This document shows positions 1-11,800 of a stretch of 64,000 bases of DNA, piece after piece (position 1 is the stretch's first letter; the number at the start of each line of letters is the position of its first letter). The translations under genes and the position numbers were made by a program. The notes beneath the pieces are model-generated. The model was given only the letters and a program-made list of their open reading frames with translations. It made no database searches and had not been told where the DNA came from. The DNA is from Haliclystus octoradiatus (lineage: Eukaryota > Cnidaria > Staurozoa > Stauromedusae > Haliclystidae), in assembly GCA_916610825.1 (NCBI GenBank), contig OU744450.1, forward strand, positions 11,525,380 through 11,589,379. The letters run 5' to 3'.

Positions 1-2505
1 AATTTACAACGTCAAGTTAAATCATTAGAAAAACATAAACGTGAAATTATATTGGAATGCGATGAATTACATGAACAGCTAGATCACAGTGAAGATTTGA
101 TGGAGCAGATGACAGAAACAGAAGAAAGACTACGCGCCCAACTTGAAAAGGAGATAAGTGAAAAAACATACTTACAAGGTTGTTTAGATGAAACTGGTTC
201 AATTTTATATCGTTTACGTAGTAATGAAAGACAATTAAAAGAGGAAAAAGATTTATTAGAAGAGGACCTTGAAACTGAGATACAACAAAAACAATCTTTA
301 AAACAACATTTACAAAAAACATCACAAGAACATAAAGATATATGTGTTGAATTAGAGGAAATGAGTAATATTCATGTAACGGTAAAAGAGTCATTACAGC
401 AAGCAGGTCAAAAAGAACGAAATTATCAACAACAAATTGAAGATTTAACACGTACAAATCACATCTTACATTATTCACTAGAAAATGAAAAAGAAGATTC
501 TAATGATCAAAAGGTTATGTATGATTGCCTCGATATCGAGTTAAAACATTTAAAACGAGACTCAAGTAGTGAAATTAAAGATTTAAAATCACGTGTTGAT
601 GAATTAAGTATATTTAGTGAGGAAACAGCAGAAAAATTAAAAATTGCTGATAAACAATGTGAGGAATTACGAAATAATCTTGAGCAAGAGGAAGAAGATA
701 ACGATTGTTTAAGAAAATCAAATGCTAGATTAGAAAAATTACGTTCTGAGCAAGAAATTGAGTTATTAACTTTAAGAGAAAAGCGTAATGATTTAGAAAG
801 TGAAGTATTATCTATTAAACGACAGTCACATGATTATAAGAAAAGTTATGATAAAGAAGTTGAATTATCTGAAAATTTACAGGAAAAACTAACAAAATCT
901 GATAATAATTTACAAAAAGCGATTAAAGAATTATCTGATTTAAATGAATTAATACATAAACGTGAATTTGAAATGGAAGAAGTTAAATCTAGAATGAAAA
1001 GTAAACAGAAGAAAATACAAGAAATGGATGGAGATTTAACAGATGCAACACAAGCAAAAGTTAGATGTGAAACACGTTTACGTGGATTTGAAAAGGAAAT
1101 GAAAGAATTACGTAATTCAGTACAAGAACAAAATGAAGAATTAGGTACATTAAGATTTGAAAATAAACGTTTATTACGAGAACGAGATTCTTCTGATCGT
1201 GAAACAGAGACTGTACAATCTGATTTTGATTATCATAAAAGTAAATGTACAGAAACAATGAAAAATTTACGTGACGAAGTTATATCATTACAAAATCGTT
1301 TAATGGACAAAGAACGTTGTACATTAAAACAACGTGAGCATATGCAGGATTCAATTGATAGTGCAAATACTGACTTGGCATTATTAAGACATTTTATGGC
1401 TGATGAAGTATCTATGTCACGTGGTAATAATAATGAATTACGTAGTGATGACGAAGCATCTCTTACTGATAAAGAGAAATTTGATTTTCAGTATTTCAAA
1501 GGTGTTAATGAGAAATATCGTAAAGAAATGCAATCTCATGTACATAATTTAGAAGGTATGTTAGAATTATCAAAGCAAAGATCTGATAACGTAACTGTTG
1601 TACAAAGTCCAATGTCAAAAATTAAATTAGAAGAAATCAAGAAATTAAGAGATGATATACATCAACTTGGAAGAGAGACCAGTAGTGTACGTACGAAACT
1701 GAGATCAGCTTATGAGGAGATTATGATTGTTAAATTGAGCCTTGAGCCTTTGAGTGAGGCTGTTATACCTAATGCAGCAGATAAAGCAAAACTCATAACG
1801 AGGTCAGTTGAACTTGAACGACATCTTGTTAATTTAGATGATTCTATTTATGATATTGAGAATCAACACAAGGCTGTTGTTAAGAATAATTTACATTTAT
1901 TGGATAAGGGGACAGGTATACCCCATGTTGGAGCCATGTCTGATTATAATGTTAATGCAGCAAATAGCGCAGTTACTGGTATGCGTGAAGAAAATCTTAA
2001 ATTGAAAACATTACTTCGTATGCTAAAAAGAAAGTATAAATTTGAAGAGAGTGATATATGGGTTGAAAGTGTACGTAGTATTCAAAATGCAAGAGTACGC
2101 CCTGGTGCTTATTCAAGATCTAATACAACAGCTGCTGAGTCTAATAGTTCACATCGTGAGTCTGATTCAGAATGTTCAACTGGCAGTGATACAGTTAATG
2201 ATACTGCAAGAAGCTCATGGAGACAAAGACGTTTGTTACGCGGAAAAACATCTTTAACCAATGGGATGTCAGCTGATAAAAACGATGACCAATCGGAGAC
2301 AAGGAGATTATCCCATGATGAAATCATGCAAAGAAGATTACATCGAAGTAACAGCGTAAGTCATAGAGACATTGATGATAATTTAGATGATATTGTTCGA
2401 CCTCGTCATGATGATGAGACTGATTTTGACCCCCCTCCGGGAGAGTTAAAACGTTCACAGACTCTACCAACAAGATATAAATCTAATAGTAACACTAGCC
2501 AATAA
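1..2505 (+). CDS. Long coiled-coil protein, myosin-tail-like; 5' end outside window
   Basis: The frame is open from base 1 to a TAA at 2503-2505 (834 codons plus stop), so the start lies to the left of the window. Roughly the first 560 residues are an almost unbroken heptad-rich, Glu/Lys/Leu-rich coiled coil with Gln-rich stretches, as in myosin rod segments. A second helical part follows to about residue 680. The last 150 residues are low-complexity and polar (Ser, Arg, Asp), ending in a basic/acidic tail with a PPPGELKRSQTLP motif that looks like a phosphorylation or 14-3-3 type site. A non-helical charged tail after a long rod fits a myosin (perhaps class XVIII) or another cytoskeletal rod protein. 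No motor or other diagnostic domain is in view, so the family name is tentative. A 2.5-kb exon without introns contrasts with the many short exons of the neighbouring SVOP gene. Confidence 0.75.
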   Translation, partial: NLQRQVKSLEKHKREIILECDELHEQLDHSEDLMEQMTETEERLRAQLEKEISEKTYLQGCLDETGSILYRLRSNERQLKEEKDLLEEDLETEIQQKQSLKQHLQKTSQEHKDICVELEEMSNIHVTVKESLQQAGQKERNYQQQIEDLTRTNHILHYSLENEKEDSNDQKVMYDCLDIELKHLKRDSSSEIKDLKSRVDELSIFSEETAEKLKIADKQCEELRNNLEQEEEDNDCLRKSNARLEKLRSEQEIELLTLREKRNDLESEVLSIKRQSHDYKKSYDKEVELSENLQEKLTKSDNNLQKAIKELSDLNELIHKREFEMEEVKSRMKSKQKKIQEMDGDLTDATQAKVRCETRLRGFEKEMKELRNSVQEQNEELGTLRFENKRLLRERDSSDRETETVQSDFDYHKSKCTETMKNLRDEVISLQNRLMDKERCTLKQREHMQDSIDSANTDLALLRHFMADEVSMSRGNNNELRSDDEASLTDKEKFDFQYFKGVNEKYRKEMQSHVHNLEGMLELSKQRSDNVTVVQSPMSKIKLEEIKKLRDDIHQLGRETSSVRTKLRSAYEEIMIVKLSLEPLSEAVIPNAADKAKLITRSVELERHLVNLDDSIYDIENQHKAVVKNNLHLLDKGTGIPHVGAMSDYNVNAANSAVTGMREENLKLKTLLRMLKRKYKFEESDIWVESVRSIQNARVRPGAYSRSNTTAAESNSSHRESDSECSTGSDTVNDTARSSWRQRRLLRGKTSLTNGMSADKNDDQSETRRLSHDEIMQRRLHRSNSVSHRDIDDNLDDIVRPRHDDETDFDPPPGELKRSQTLPTRYKSNSNTSQ

Positions 2506-5500
2506 ATTATTTATTTAAAAAATCTATTTTAATATTATTTCTAATTAAACATGTAGAATTATTATTATCACATATAATTATGTGTTATCAGATGAATTTA
2601 AATATTTGAACGTTACTGTTAAAAACTTAAATGTTATTATTAATTGATCTCGTTATGACGAGTTACTTTATATTGCTACTATTAATAGTTATTTTTCAAA
2701 TCAAAGTTTACTATAAAATAATTTTAGTCATATCATTGTAATTGATTTTATTTACTTCGAATAATTAATTTATATGCTAATTCAATATTGAGCATTGAAA
2801 TATAGTTGCACGCTTTAAATTAAAAATTGATGGTTTATAATTATAATTATATAATGTACATAATTTATTATTAATATTATCATCATTCGGATGATACTTG
2901 TCAAATGTTCGAGACTGACGAGAAAGTAAGAAGAATTTGCTTTCTAAAAGCACTACAAATTGTTGCCTACATTTATCTGAGTCTATTTTGAGTATTTTAT
3001 TATCTAGATTTCCTTACTTGCTAAATTTAGGTCACAATGCTACAAATAACACTTTCAATTTATTGGGATTCCTTTCAGAGATTTTAATTTGAGCTTCAAT
3101 AAAATCAAGGCGTGGCCACAGTTGTTTTAGGGTCCTGCCAAATCAAAACTATAAGAGTCCTTTTTATGCTTAACAAATTTTGTAAAATCGTTTGAATAGA
3201 TTTGCAAGTAGAACAAATAAAATCAATTCATCATAGTCATCATCAATTATTCATTTAAGTACATGGGCATGATACAAAAATATATTTCTATAAGAAAAAT
3301 AAGAAAAACTTATTTTCAAAGACTGATTCTAAGCCCGGCCCGGAAAATCTCTCCCACTCTTTGTGGAAGTAAAGCCAAGTAAACCGCATGTATATCATTC
3401 AATTTAAGTATCATAATTCAGGGGTGGCATAGTCATGGTAGAAATATTTAGGCTATATATAGGAGTGTTGTGTTCTGAACATTCTACTGTATTGAGTCCT
3501 TTGTTATTGTGACCAATCACAATGCATATCACTTTAACTTGTGAAGCTAACATGAACATTAAAACAGTCAACATATAGACTCTTTTTAATGTATTCTTTT
3601 CTCGTTCAATATAATATCATTGACTGGAGAGCAAATCAGTTCCCATTTAATTCTTAATTAATTGTTAAATGTAATTTCCTTGATCTGATAAGCACCAATA
3701 ATTCATTATTACCGTTATAATTAATTAATGTGTTTGTCTTATAAAAGGAAGTTTACATCAACTCTCGTTCATATTCGCAGTATTCCATCAATCAATACTA
3801 TTCAAAACTATTATTGTCATTTCATCTATACACAGAATTGCTTATATTGATATGCGGAATGAAATAAAATTCAAACAAAGAATGACGTATGGTTCTATTA
3901 TAATCCGGAGTTGATCGAATCTTCGTTAGCGGTTCGTATTCTTAATGCCATAGAGGTCGATATCCGGACCACTTAAGCTGTAATATCCTGCAGTACTTGT
4001 ATAAAATATTTAAAAATGAATCAGATATATATAAATCAATATACCGGGTGTGCTTTACATAGGTCGCATTGCACAAAATTAATTCTATTTATATAATGCG
4101 TGTTCATTTCGTTATTCGAATATAGCTCCCGGGATCCATTCTTGTCAAAGTATCTGATACGATAAAGCGTTTCATATCGTTTCTAACCTGCCTTGCCAAC
4201 CGCTGTTGGACGATTGAGTTGATATTATCACGATTAATAATCATGAACTAATATTTCGAATTCCAAAGTTAAATCTTACTGGCGTCAGCGCGTCAGCCTG
4301 GGAACGACAGTGCATTTCAAGGTATTCTACAGTCGTGGAAAAAAGTAATTCAATTTTATTCACAAATCGTAAAGTACGTAGATTGCAGGTAAAATTTATA
4401 AATTTATGTTTGCAAACAAACGAAACATGTTCAAATCACACTAATGGTAAATCAGTACTCACTTATTGTATATGTGAAATGAGAGAGAGGTTAGACTCGT
4501 TATCAAAGAACAAATAATCAGTTCATAATCCAATATTTATAATCACTTTCTTATATTGGCCTTTTATTTACAATTTGTAAAGTAAAAATTTCAACCATGA
4601 ATGTTCAACTCATTAGTCACTCACTAGATAGTTTCTGTTATCTCAAGGTACGTAAAAGTTAAGTTGAATATTTGAGTGGGTTGTTTGCATATCATTCGAA
4701 TACATTCCAAAGGAGCAGAGCTCAAATGGTATTTTTATAGTCCGTGTAATATGTGACAATGTCATCGCAGTTTTTCTTCCTGTAATAAAAACAGACATAC
4801 GACAATTTCATTACTTTCAACTCAAACTTTTGATATATATAATAATTGGTACACCGAATATTTATACAATAACATATAGTTTGAATGCAGACTTTGAAAC
4901 ATACTTTTCTCTAATTTTTGTTTTTCAAACATTCAGCACTTTATGTATATATATAGCTATAATAATTATAAAATTTATGTTTATCTAATAGCAGATAATA
5001 TAGGGCTCTATGTCTTCATTTGACAGAGCGGTAAATAATAATAATATATTGAGTAAAAAATCTGTCTGAAGATCGCTGTGAAATGCGTGAAACTTAAGTA
5101 ACAGTAAAGAATGTGTATTCTTTGACTCTTTCGCCATATATTATTATTATTAGCTATAATAATAATAATAATGAGAAGGTCAAGAAAGACACATTCTTTG
5201 GTTGCAACTCCAAGTTTCACGTTATTAAACGATCATCAGACAACCTTCTCATTATTATTATTATTTACACTCTGCTATTCACTAGCATTGAGCACTATCC
5301 AATTGCCAATATTAACTTTTAATAATTCTAATATTATTACTATATATATTTATATCTATACAGCTATATACTATAGTTTTATTTCTTCGCCTTAAAGATT
5401 TTGAAAAACTATTTTAAGGTTACAGAATACCTCATTGACCCTCACTAGGACACGCCCTAAATGTGTTATGTACAAAGTATATAGATGGAGCACACAACAT

Positions 5501-5800
5501 ACCCAGCATACTTCAACCAAGAAATTCATAAACTAACTGAGAAGGTGAAGAGTTATCAAAACAGAACGCCTATCTAAGTATACTTATTTATATATCAGTC
5601 CTGTGAAAAGAAAGCTTTCAGCTTATTCAAGTCCAGAATAAGTGATGATGATGATGATGATGATAGCATGACTGATACCAAGCTGGATGCACTGGTATTA
5701 TCTCGATGTCGGAAGGGGGTATAGTGCAATGTTCGGTGATTAATGAAAAACTGATGATGATGAATACTGATCCTAGACGCTTATACGTCACACTGGAGAT
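2506..5800. other. Intergenic region, AT-rich, no gene recognised
   Basis: This stretch separates the 3' end of the coiled-coil gene from the 3' end of the SVOP gene, which is on the other strand, so the two genes converge. No ORF resembles a known family. A TATA-like TTATAAAAGG at about 3740 stands alone with no recognisable first exon after it. A foldback repeat occupies about 4986-5260, and a short GAT trinucleotide run lies at about 5645-5664. Confidence 0.6.
4986..5260. repeat. Foldback (inverted-repeat) element, copy 1
   Basis: Imperfect inverted arms lie at 5058-5133 and 5172-5250, separated by an ATT/AAT-rich spacer. The left flank (TCTAATAGCA ... AATATAG.GCTC) is shared with the foldback copy at 9800-10025, which shows that they are one family. 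Near the outer end of the left arm is CTGAAGA (5066-5072), a small hairpin, then GAAAC (5089-5093). The same arrangement occurs in the copies at 9.9 kb and 54.7 kb. Confidence 0.65.
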
Positions 5801-8800
5801 CTATATTTTCTCAGATCTCAAAACCAACCAACCCACAATCCCACATTCCTGAAATAACGAAGATTGATTCATTGGTTATGGCACTTTGGTTTTCAAAACG
5901 CAAAAATGTACCTCAGTTCCTCACTCCATAATTCAAATTCCCCTGGAGTCTACCATCAGAAATATCATATACGGTTTCACGAAATGGCTTAGTAACAAAG
6001 ATGAGCTATTAGCCTTGTTGGATTTGAGCGTCAAAGACCTTCAAGCGACCATAATCTTAATTATTAAACAGTTCCATTTTATAAATGATTTTTTTTCATA
6101 CCGTCAAACCTCTTCCTTTTGTCTCAATTGGTAAAAGAAGTGAACATATCATACCAGCGATTGCCACAAGGGTATAAGTTGCGACCGTTAAATGTATCGA
6201 CACATGTGTTAGAACCTGCAAAAATGAAGCATTATGCCGGCTAATTGATCAGTTAGTACTTAGGTTCGATTCCGTTTCATTAATTCTATCGGGGTCTTTC
6301 ATTATAGCTTTACTATAGAGTCTTCTACAAAAGTCGTATACCCCTATTCATAAACCCAGTAAGCATATCATATAGCACGGCTGATATTTGGCAGGTCCAA
6401 TTATTAGACGGTAAATACTGCATGTAACTCGGTATCGCGGTACTTGAGTTGTGTTTCAGAAGAAATCGACTATTTATAGTATAAAAACTCTTGACCAAAA
6501 ATCATATGTGGATCATCAATCAATGTTATTCAAATTTTTCCAATCATGCTATATTGGGATAATAATCAGACATAGCTCAGCCAATCAGGTCACAGGAAAT
6601 CTAATAGTACGCTATATAGTTTGTTTTCTACTAAATATTCGGACCGCATTGCCGCTATTGGACGGTAGAATTCTCGATCTTGAGTATTGGTGCTTAATTG
6701 CATATCTCTCCTTGATTTCTTTAATTTTTGAATCGCTTATTCAAAATGCATCATTTATTTATTTCTCTTGTCCTCTGATTTTGACATTTCTACCGCTTCT
6801 GATGGTTCAAAAGATATTTCAAGATTCAGATTTGCATTAAACTGTTTCAGTGGTCCACAAATCTAAAGGCTGTCCGCAGGGTTGCATTGTCTATATATGT
6901 AAATTGCTATTTACATACTACTTTTAAGGCCCTTCTTTTTAAGACTCGAGCACTAACCTGGGCCACAAACGGTGTCAGCATGCAGCCTATCCTTGATATT
7001 CCTGAACAAGAACCGAGCGCCATTCCTCTAATATGTGTTGGATACACCTTAAAAAAAAATAAAGATTGATATCATTGAGAATTAAAACGTTGTCCTTTAT
7101 CATCATCATCATCATCTTTATTTACTCGTATTCTACTGTTCAGTATAAAATATACATAAAAACAGTCAGTTACCATTAAAAGCATGATATGTTTTACAGA
7201 ATGACGTCGAGCATGGAAATACAGCAATTAAAGGATAAAAGTAGGATATAACTGTAACAATTTAAAATGGTATATACTTGCATTGGATTTAAAAAGTTGA
7301 ATTATGTGAACCTTGCTTAATTAAAAAAATGAAAATAAATTTAATAAAAATGGATATATATAATCAGTTCACGAACCATTCATGAACAGTTGATAAACAG
7401 TTCGAACAGTTTACTTGTACATTTTTACATACAAAAAGGAAACAAATAATTCGTATACAGTAGTATAATTTCATTTGTTAAATCATAAAATGTAATATAT
7501 TACCTGTCCTTATGATGTCCCATACACTACTATATAAAGACATGAAAACCGTGAAAAAGAGCGTGAGATTTCGTGGCATTTTCAGTTCATTTTTACATTA
7601 TAATATCGTGGATAAGGATGTCTTAATGGTTTTCAAACATTTTCATGGCCTAAAAAATTTGTGGTTTTCATTTTTTTACATTAGCATGTGTTTTCACAAC
7701 ACTTTCATGGCATTTCCATGGGTTCTCGTGCTGGTAGTGATATATACTGACTCTTTCGTGCAGAAAATTGCCAAAGGGGGATCCAATTAAAACGCTGTAC
7801 GTGTAAATACTAATAACCTATCTTATAGTATCATGTAATCACTTAACATAGAGCTATTTATTAAAACGCAGACTCATACCTAATACAAACATAATACCAA
7901 ATGGACCGTAACGAAGTACACTGCGCCCCACTAATGAATATGGCGTAATAGAGTCACATTCAATTCTTAAACAACTTCTAATGTAGTAAACCTCGATTCA
8001 GAATTACTAACAACGATATGCTTCAATCAACATGCAACACTCTTATATTGCACAAAGGTGTATACTGTAATCAGCTACAGTCATATGAAGTTCAATTTGG
8101 ACAAATAAATCCCTGCTTATATGTAAAACAACTGTACTGTAAAACAGTTTTTTGGACAAATTTTTATTCAAAAGTTCGGGTAAATGAGAATCTAAATAAA
8201 TGCAATGAAAATTGTTGGCGATTGTGAAGTGAATTGCACGATTAGGCGGTAATTCTATATTGTGTATAGATGAAGATAGTTCAAGATCGAGTTCTTTATT
8301 AAACTGTTTTATTGTCCACAAAAGTTAAAGGCATAAAATTGACCGACAGCCTTTGCGCCAAGTCTTTGAATATGCACTGAATCACTAAACTACTTTTGGC
8401 TTGAAAAATGGCATTCACTTTTCAACTTGGAGCCCACAATGCACGATGGTCAACGCTATAGGCCTTTAAAAGCTATCCCCTGAATCTGCGTGTACAAATC
8501 TAAGGCCTTTCTAGGAGTCATCACTAAACATTAACATAGGCAAAATAAGTTTATGATTACACACAGCTATAGCGCCAAATAATCTGGTTATCAATCGGAC
8601 TAAATAGTTATAATGTTCTGAATTTCTTATACAATGTACTTACTTCTGGTGTATAGATATATCCCCCAATATCAGCTGCAGCAGCAAAACATCGAATGAA
8701 AAACAGAATCACTGTTGTCCAAGTTTTACTGTTAAAATAGAAACAATTACAAATAAAATAAGATTTCACATAAAACTATCAACTGTTACCTTAATACTGA

Positions 8801-11800
8801 TTGTCTGACAAAACGTTCAGCCTTCTGGAATCCTAGAGACATTTAAACATTTTCTTCTGAACTTTTTTTGTTGATGTTTGACCAACAAATCATTAAAAAT
8901 ATCAATTTGCCACCGAATTTCTCCAACCTTCTGGAATCTAGGATTTAAGGATTCCTACTTTTGTCTGACCATGCTTGTCGCTGCCAAGTATCTCCACTAT
9001 ATGCGTAATATAGTCTATACGCCCCGCCTCCTATACGCCCCCTCCCATGCATTAGATGTAAAGTAGCTTAATAGTGGGCCTTGTGAAACTATAGGCTAGC
9101 CATGTATATAAATATCCGAGCATACCAAATGGAACATAATGTGAGATTTTACTTTATGAAGCACAGTATTTTATAATGTACAGTATACGGTACCTGTAAG
9201 TGCAAATAAATAAAAGACTAAAGAAGAATGCCATGAAGCCAAAACCAATTGCTTGCAGTCTTTTTCTTCCAACCGTATCAGCTAAACACGCTACTATGGC
9301 AACGCCTGAAATCCAGATAAGATAGCCATCACTGATTAAAGCAGCTATTTTGGGAATCATAGATAAAGAATAGCACTATTAAATCGATGGGCATACTTGC
9401 AAAATCTGCTGTAAGAACATATAGGAAATGAACGTAATCGGTGTATGATAGCTCTTTGCAAATGTTACAGTTTCCAAATTCTTTCTTTGGTATCGGTGAG
9501 CTACCTGTAAACAAAATATTTAAACATGATCATACCGATTGATATTGCATGCATGCTGGTAAATATGATAGTCTTCCTGTGTCTGTTACGCGGGATCTGT
9601 TAACTCATCGCTGAGATGCAGATATAAACTGTAAAAGGGATAAAGTTTACTACCATCAGCAGACTGTTTATACCGTGTACTATCTGACTGATTTGTGTAG
9701 GTTTATCAAAACCATATACTATACACACCGCTTGAACTATTTTCGTATTAAATGAGCTATTAATGTTTCAGCAGTTGCATACATACAGTAAAATATATTA
9801 TTAGATGTTATCTAATAGCAAAGAATATAGTGCTCAATGTCATAAATGGCAGAGCTGTAAATAATAATAATAGAAATAGAAAGGAGTCAGAGACCACACA
9901 TTCTTATACCGTAACTGTAAGTTTCATGCTTTTATGCTGATGATTGCTATAAAAGCATGAAACTTAAAGTTACAGTATACGAATGTGTGGTCTCTGACTC
10001 CTTTCTATTTCTATTATTATTACAGTAGTATATAAATATAAGGCAGTGCTAATCTATATTTCTATACCATACCATAGCAGCCATAGCCACTTGAAAATAA
10101 CGCTGTTGTTAGTAATGCAAGACCATAAATATTAAAATGGGATGAAAACCTAAAAATGACAATTGATATAAATGTTTAAGATAAAAATAATTTCAAGGGT
10201 TCTGACATTCAAATCATTATTAAGGTTACTGATACATTCGTCAAAATACTTTGAGTTAATTTCTTACCAAATAACCCAAAGAAGGAGCGTTGTTTTACAG
10301 TATTCACCTTTAAACATTTCACGAATGCTTCCACGATGTTTGGCCTGAAATCAATTAATGAAATAATTATAGCAACTTAGCAAACATATAGATGAATATA
10401 CTGTAGATACAATTAACACGAAAATTATAGATAAATTAACTCTCTTATCACATCTCACATCTTAATGAAGTATGACGGATTTAAGGTCAATTAATAGATT
10501 AGAATCGCATTGACCAGAATTTATTTCATTGCAACAAACCTAATAAGCTATATTGGTGTTGACCACCAGAGGTATATGGAGTCAGAATTTTCAGAATCCA
10601 AATCTGAAAAAAGTCCTTACATGCACAAGCGTTTGACTACGAGTCCGGCTCCGAAAATGTAGGAATAATAGATTCCTACTCAGACTCCGGCGTGTTGGAA
10701 TATCCAGGCAATTTTCAGCTTTGTAATGCTTTTAAGAAATTATCAGAACTTCGTTATAGACTCCGGCTCAGACTCCTGCTTTTGTACACCTCTGGTCAGC
10801 ACACGGTATAATGGAGTAACAGGATTATAGATCGGATTGATGCTAGGATAATTTCAGTTCTACTCCTGCACTTACTATTATTTGTGGTTTCAGTTTTCCT
10901 GGGGGAAGTTCTTCCTTATTTGCTTTAGATACTCTCAAAAGCATTTCTTCGGCTTCTTTATGTTGCCCAGTTGTAACAAAAAAACGAACAGATTCGGGTA
11001 ACAGAAACTATAACGAATGAAACAAACAAAATAATTAAATTAGAGTTATAGTTAAAAATAAGATCATAATAAAACAATCAGTTCAAACTTTGTATTATTG
11101 CCAAATAATTATTTCGGAAGTTCTATTTCGGGAAAAATTTAGGGCTTTTAAACATCATTATTTTCTATTGATATTTGAGGTCACTTACATTTATATATTT
11201 TTCAGTGGCTTAATTGGATGGTAATGTTTATTCGAAAATAATCAGGTATCAACAATGTATTCCGTGTTTGTCTTAGACCTTAGACCACTTTTTGACCCTA
11301 TTTTTTACAAGGCCCAGACGACGCTGCGAAATAGTGGGCCTTGTGGTGCTATGCTATGTTTGTCTGGTGTGATCAGATTTTAATTTTTTAGGCTCAGGTC
11401 TAACAACTTTACGCCTGGATTCGAATCTTGAGCCTGTTTATTCCTAATTTACCCCCGAATGTTTCTATCTTTGTTGTTTCGTCGAAGGCTTGCCGTCGTT
11501 CATAGGCTGCTGTCGTTGAAACGGGTTGTGTCAATTACACTTACCACTGAAAGAATTACGACTACAAAGGATGGCAATGAAGAGAAGAACAATTGCCAGC
11601 GCCATCCCAGAGTTGGCATAACAAACATAGCAATGACAATTTCAAAACATGTACCAACTGACCAGAATAACTGCATAAAAAACATACTAATTATCGTATG
11701 GTGCGGTATAAATGCAAATAACCTATAGGGTAGGGTAGAGCAATGAGTCACTGTGTCATTTTGAGATTGTAGAATTTTACATGAAACTAAACATTAATTT

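Noticed and set aside
9937-9963. Canonical hammerhead ribozyme
   Set aside because: Core strings are present, but stem II is only about 3 bp with a T-T mismatch next to the core, and no clear stem III with cleavage site was identified; kept only as a hypothesis.
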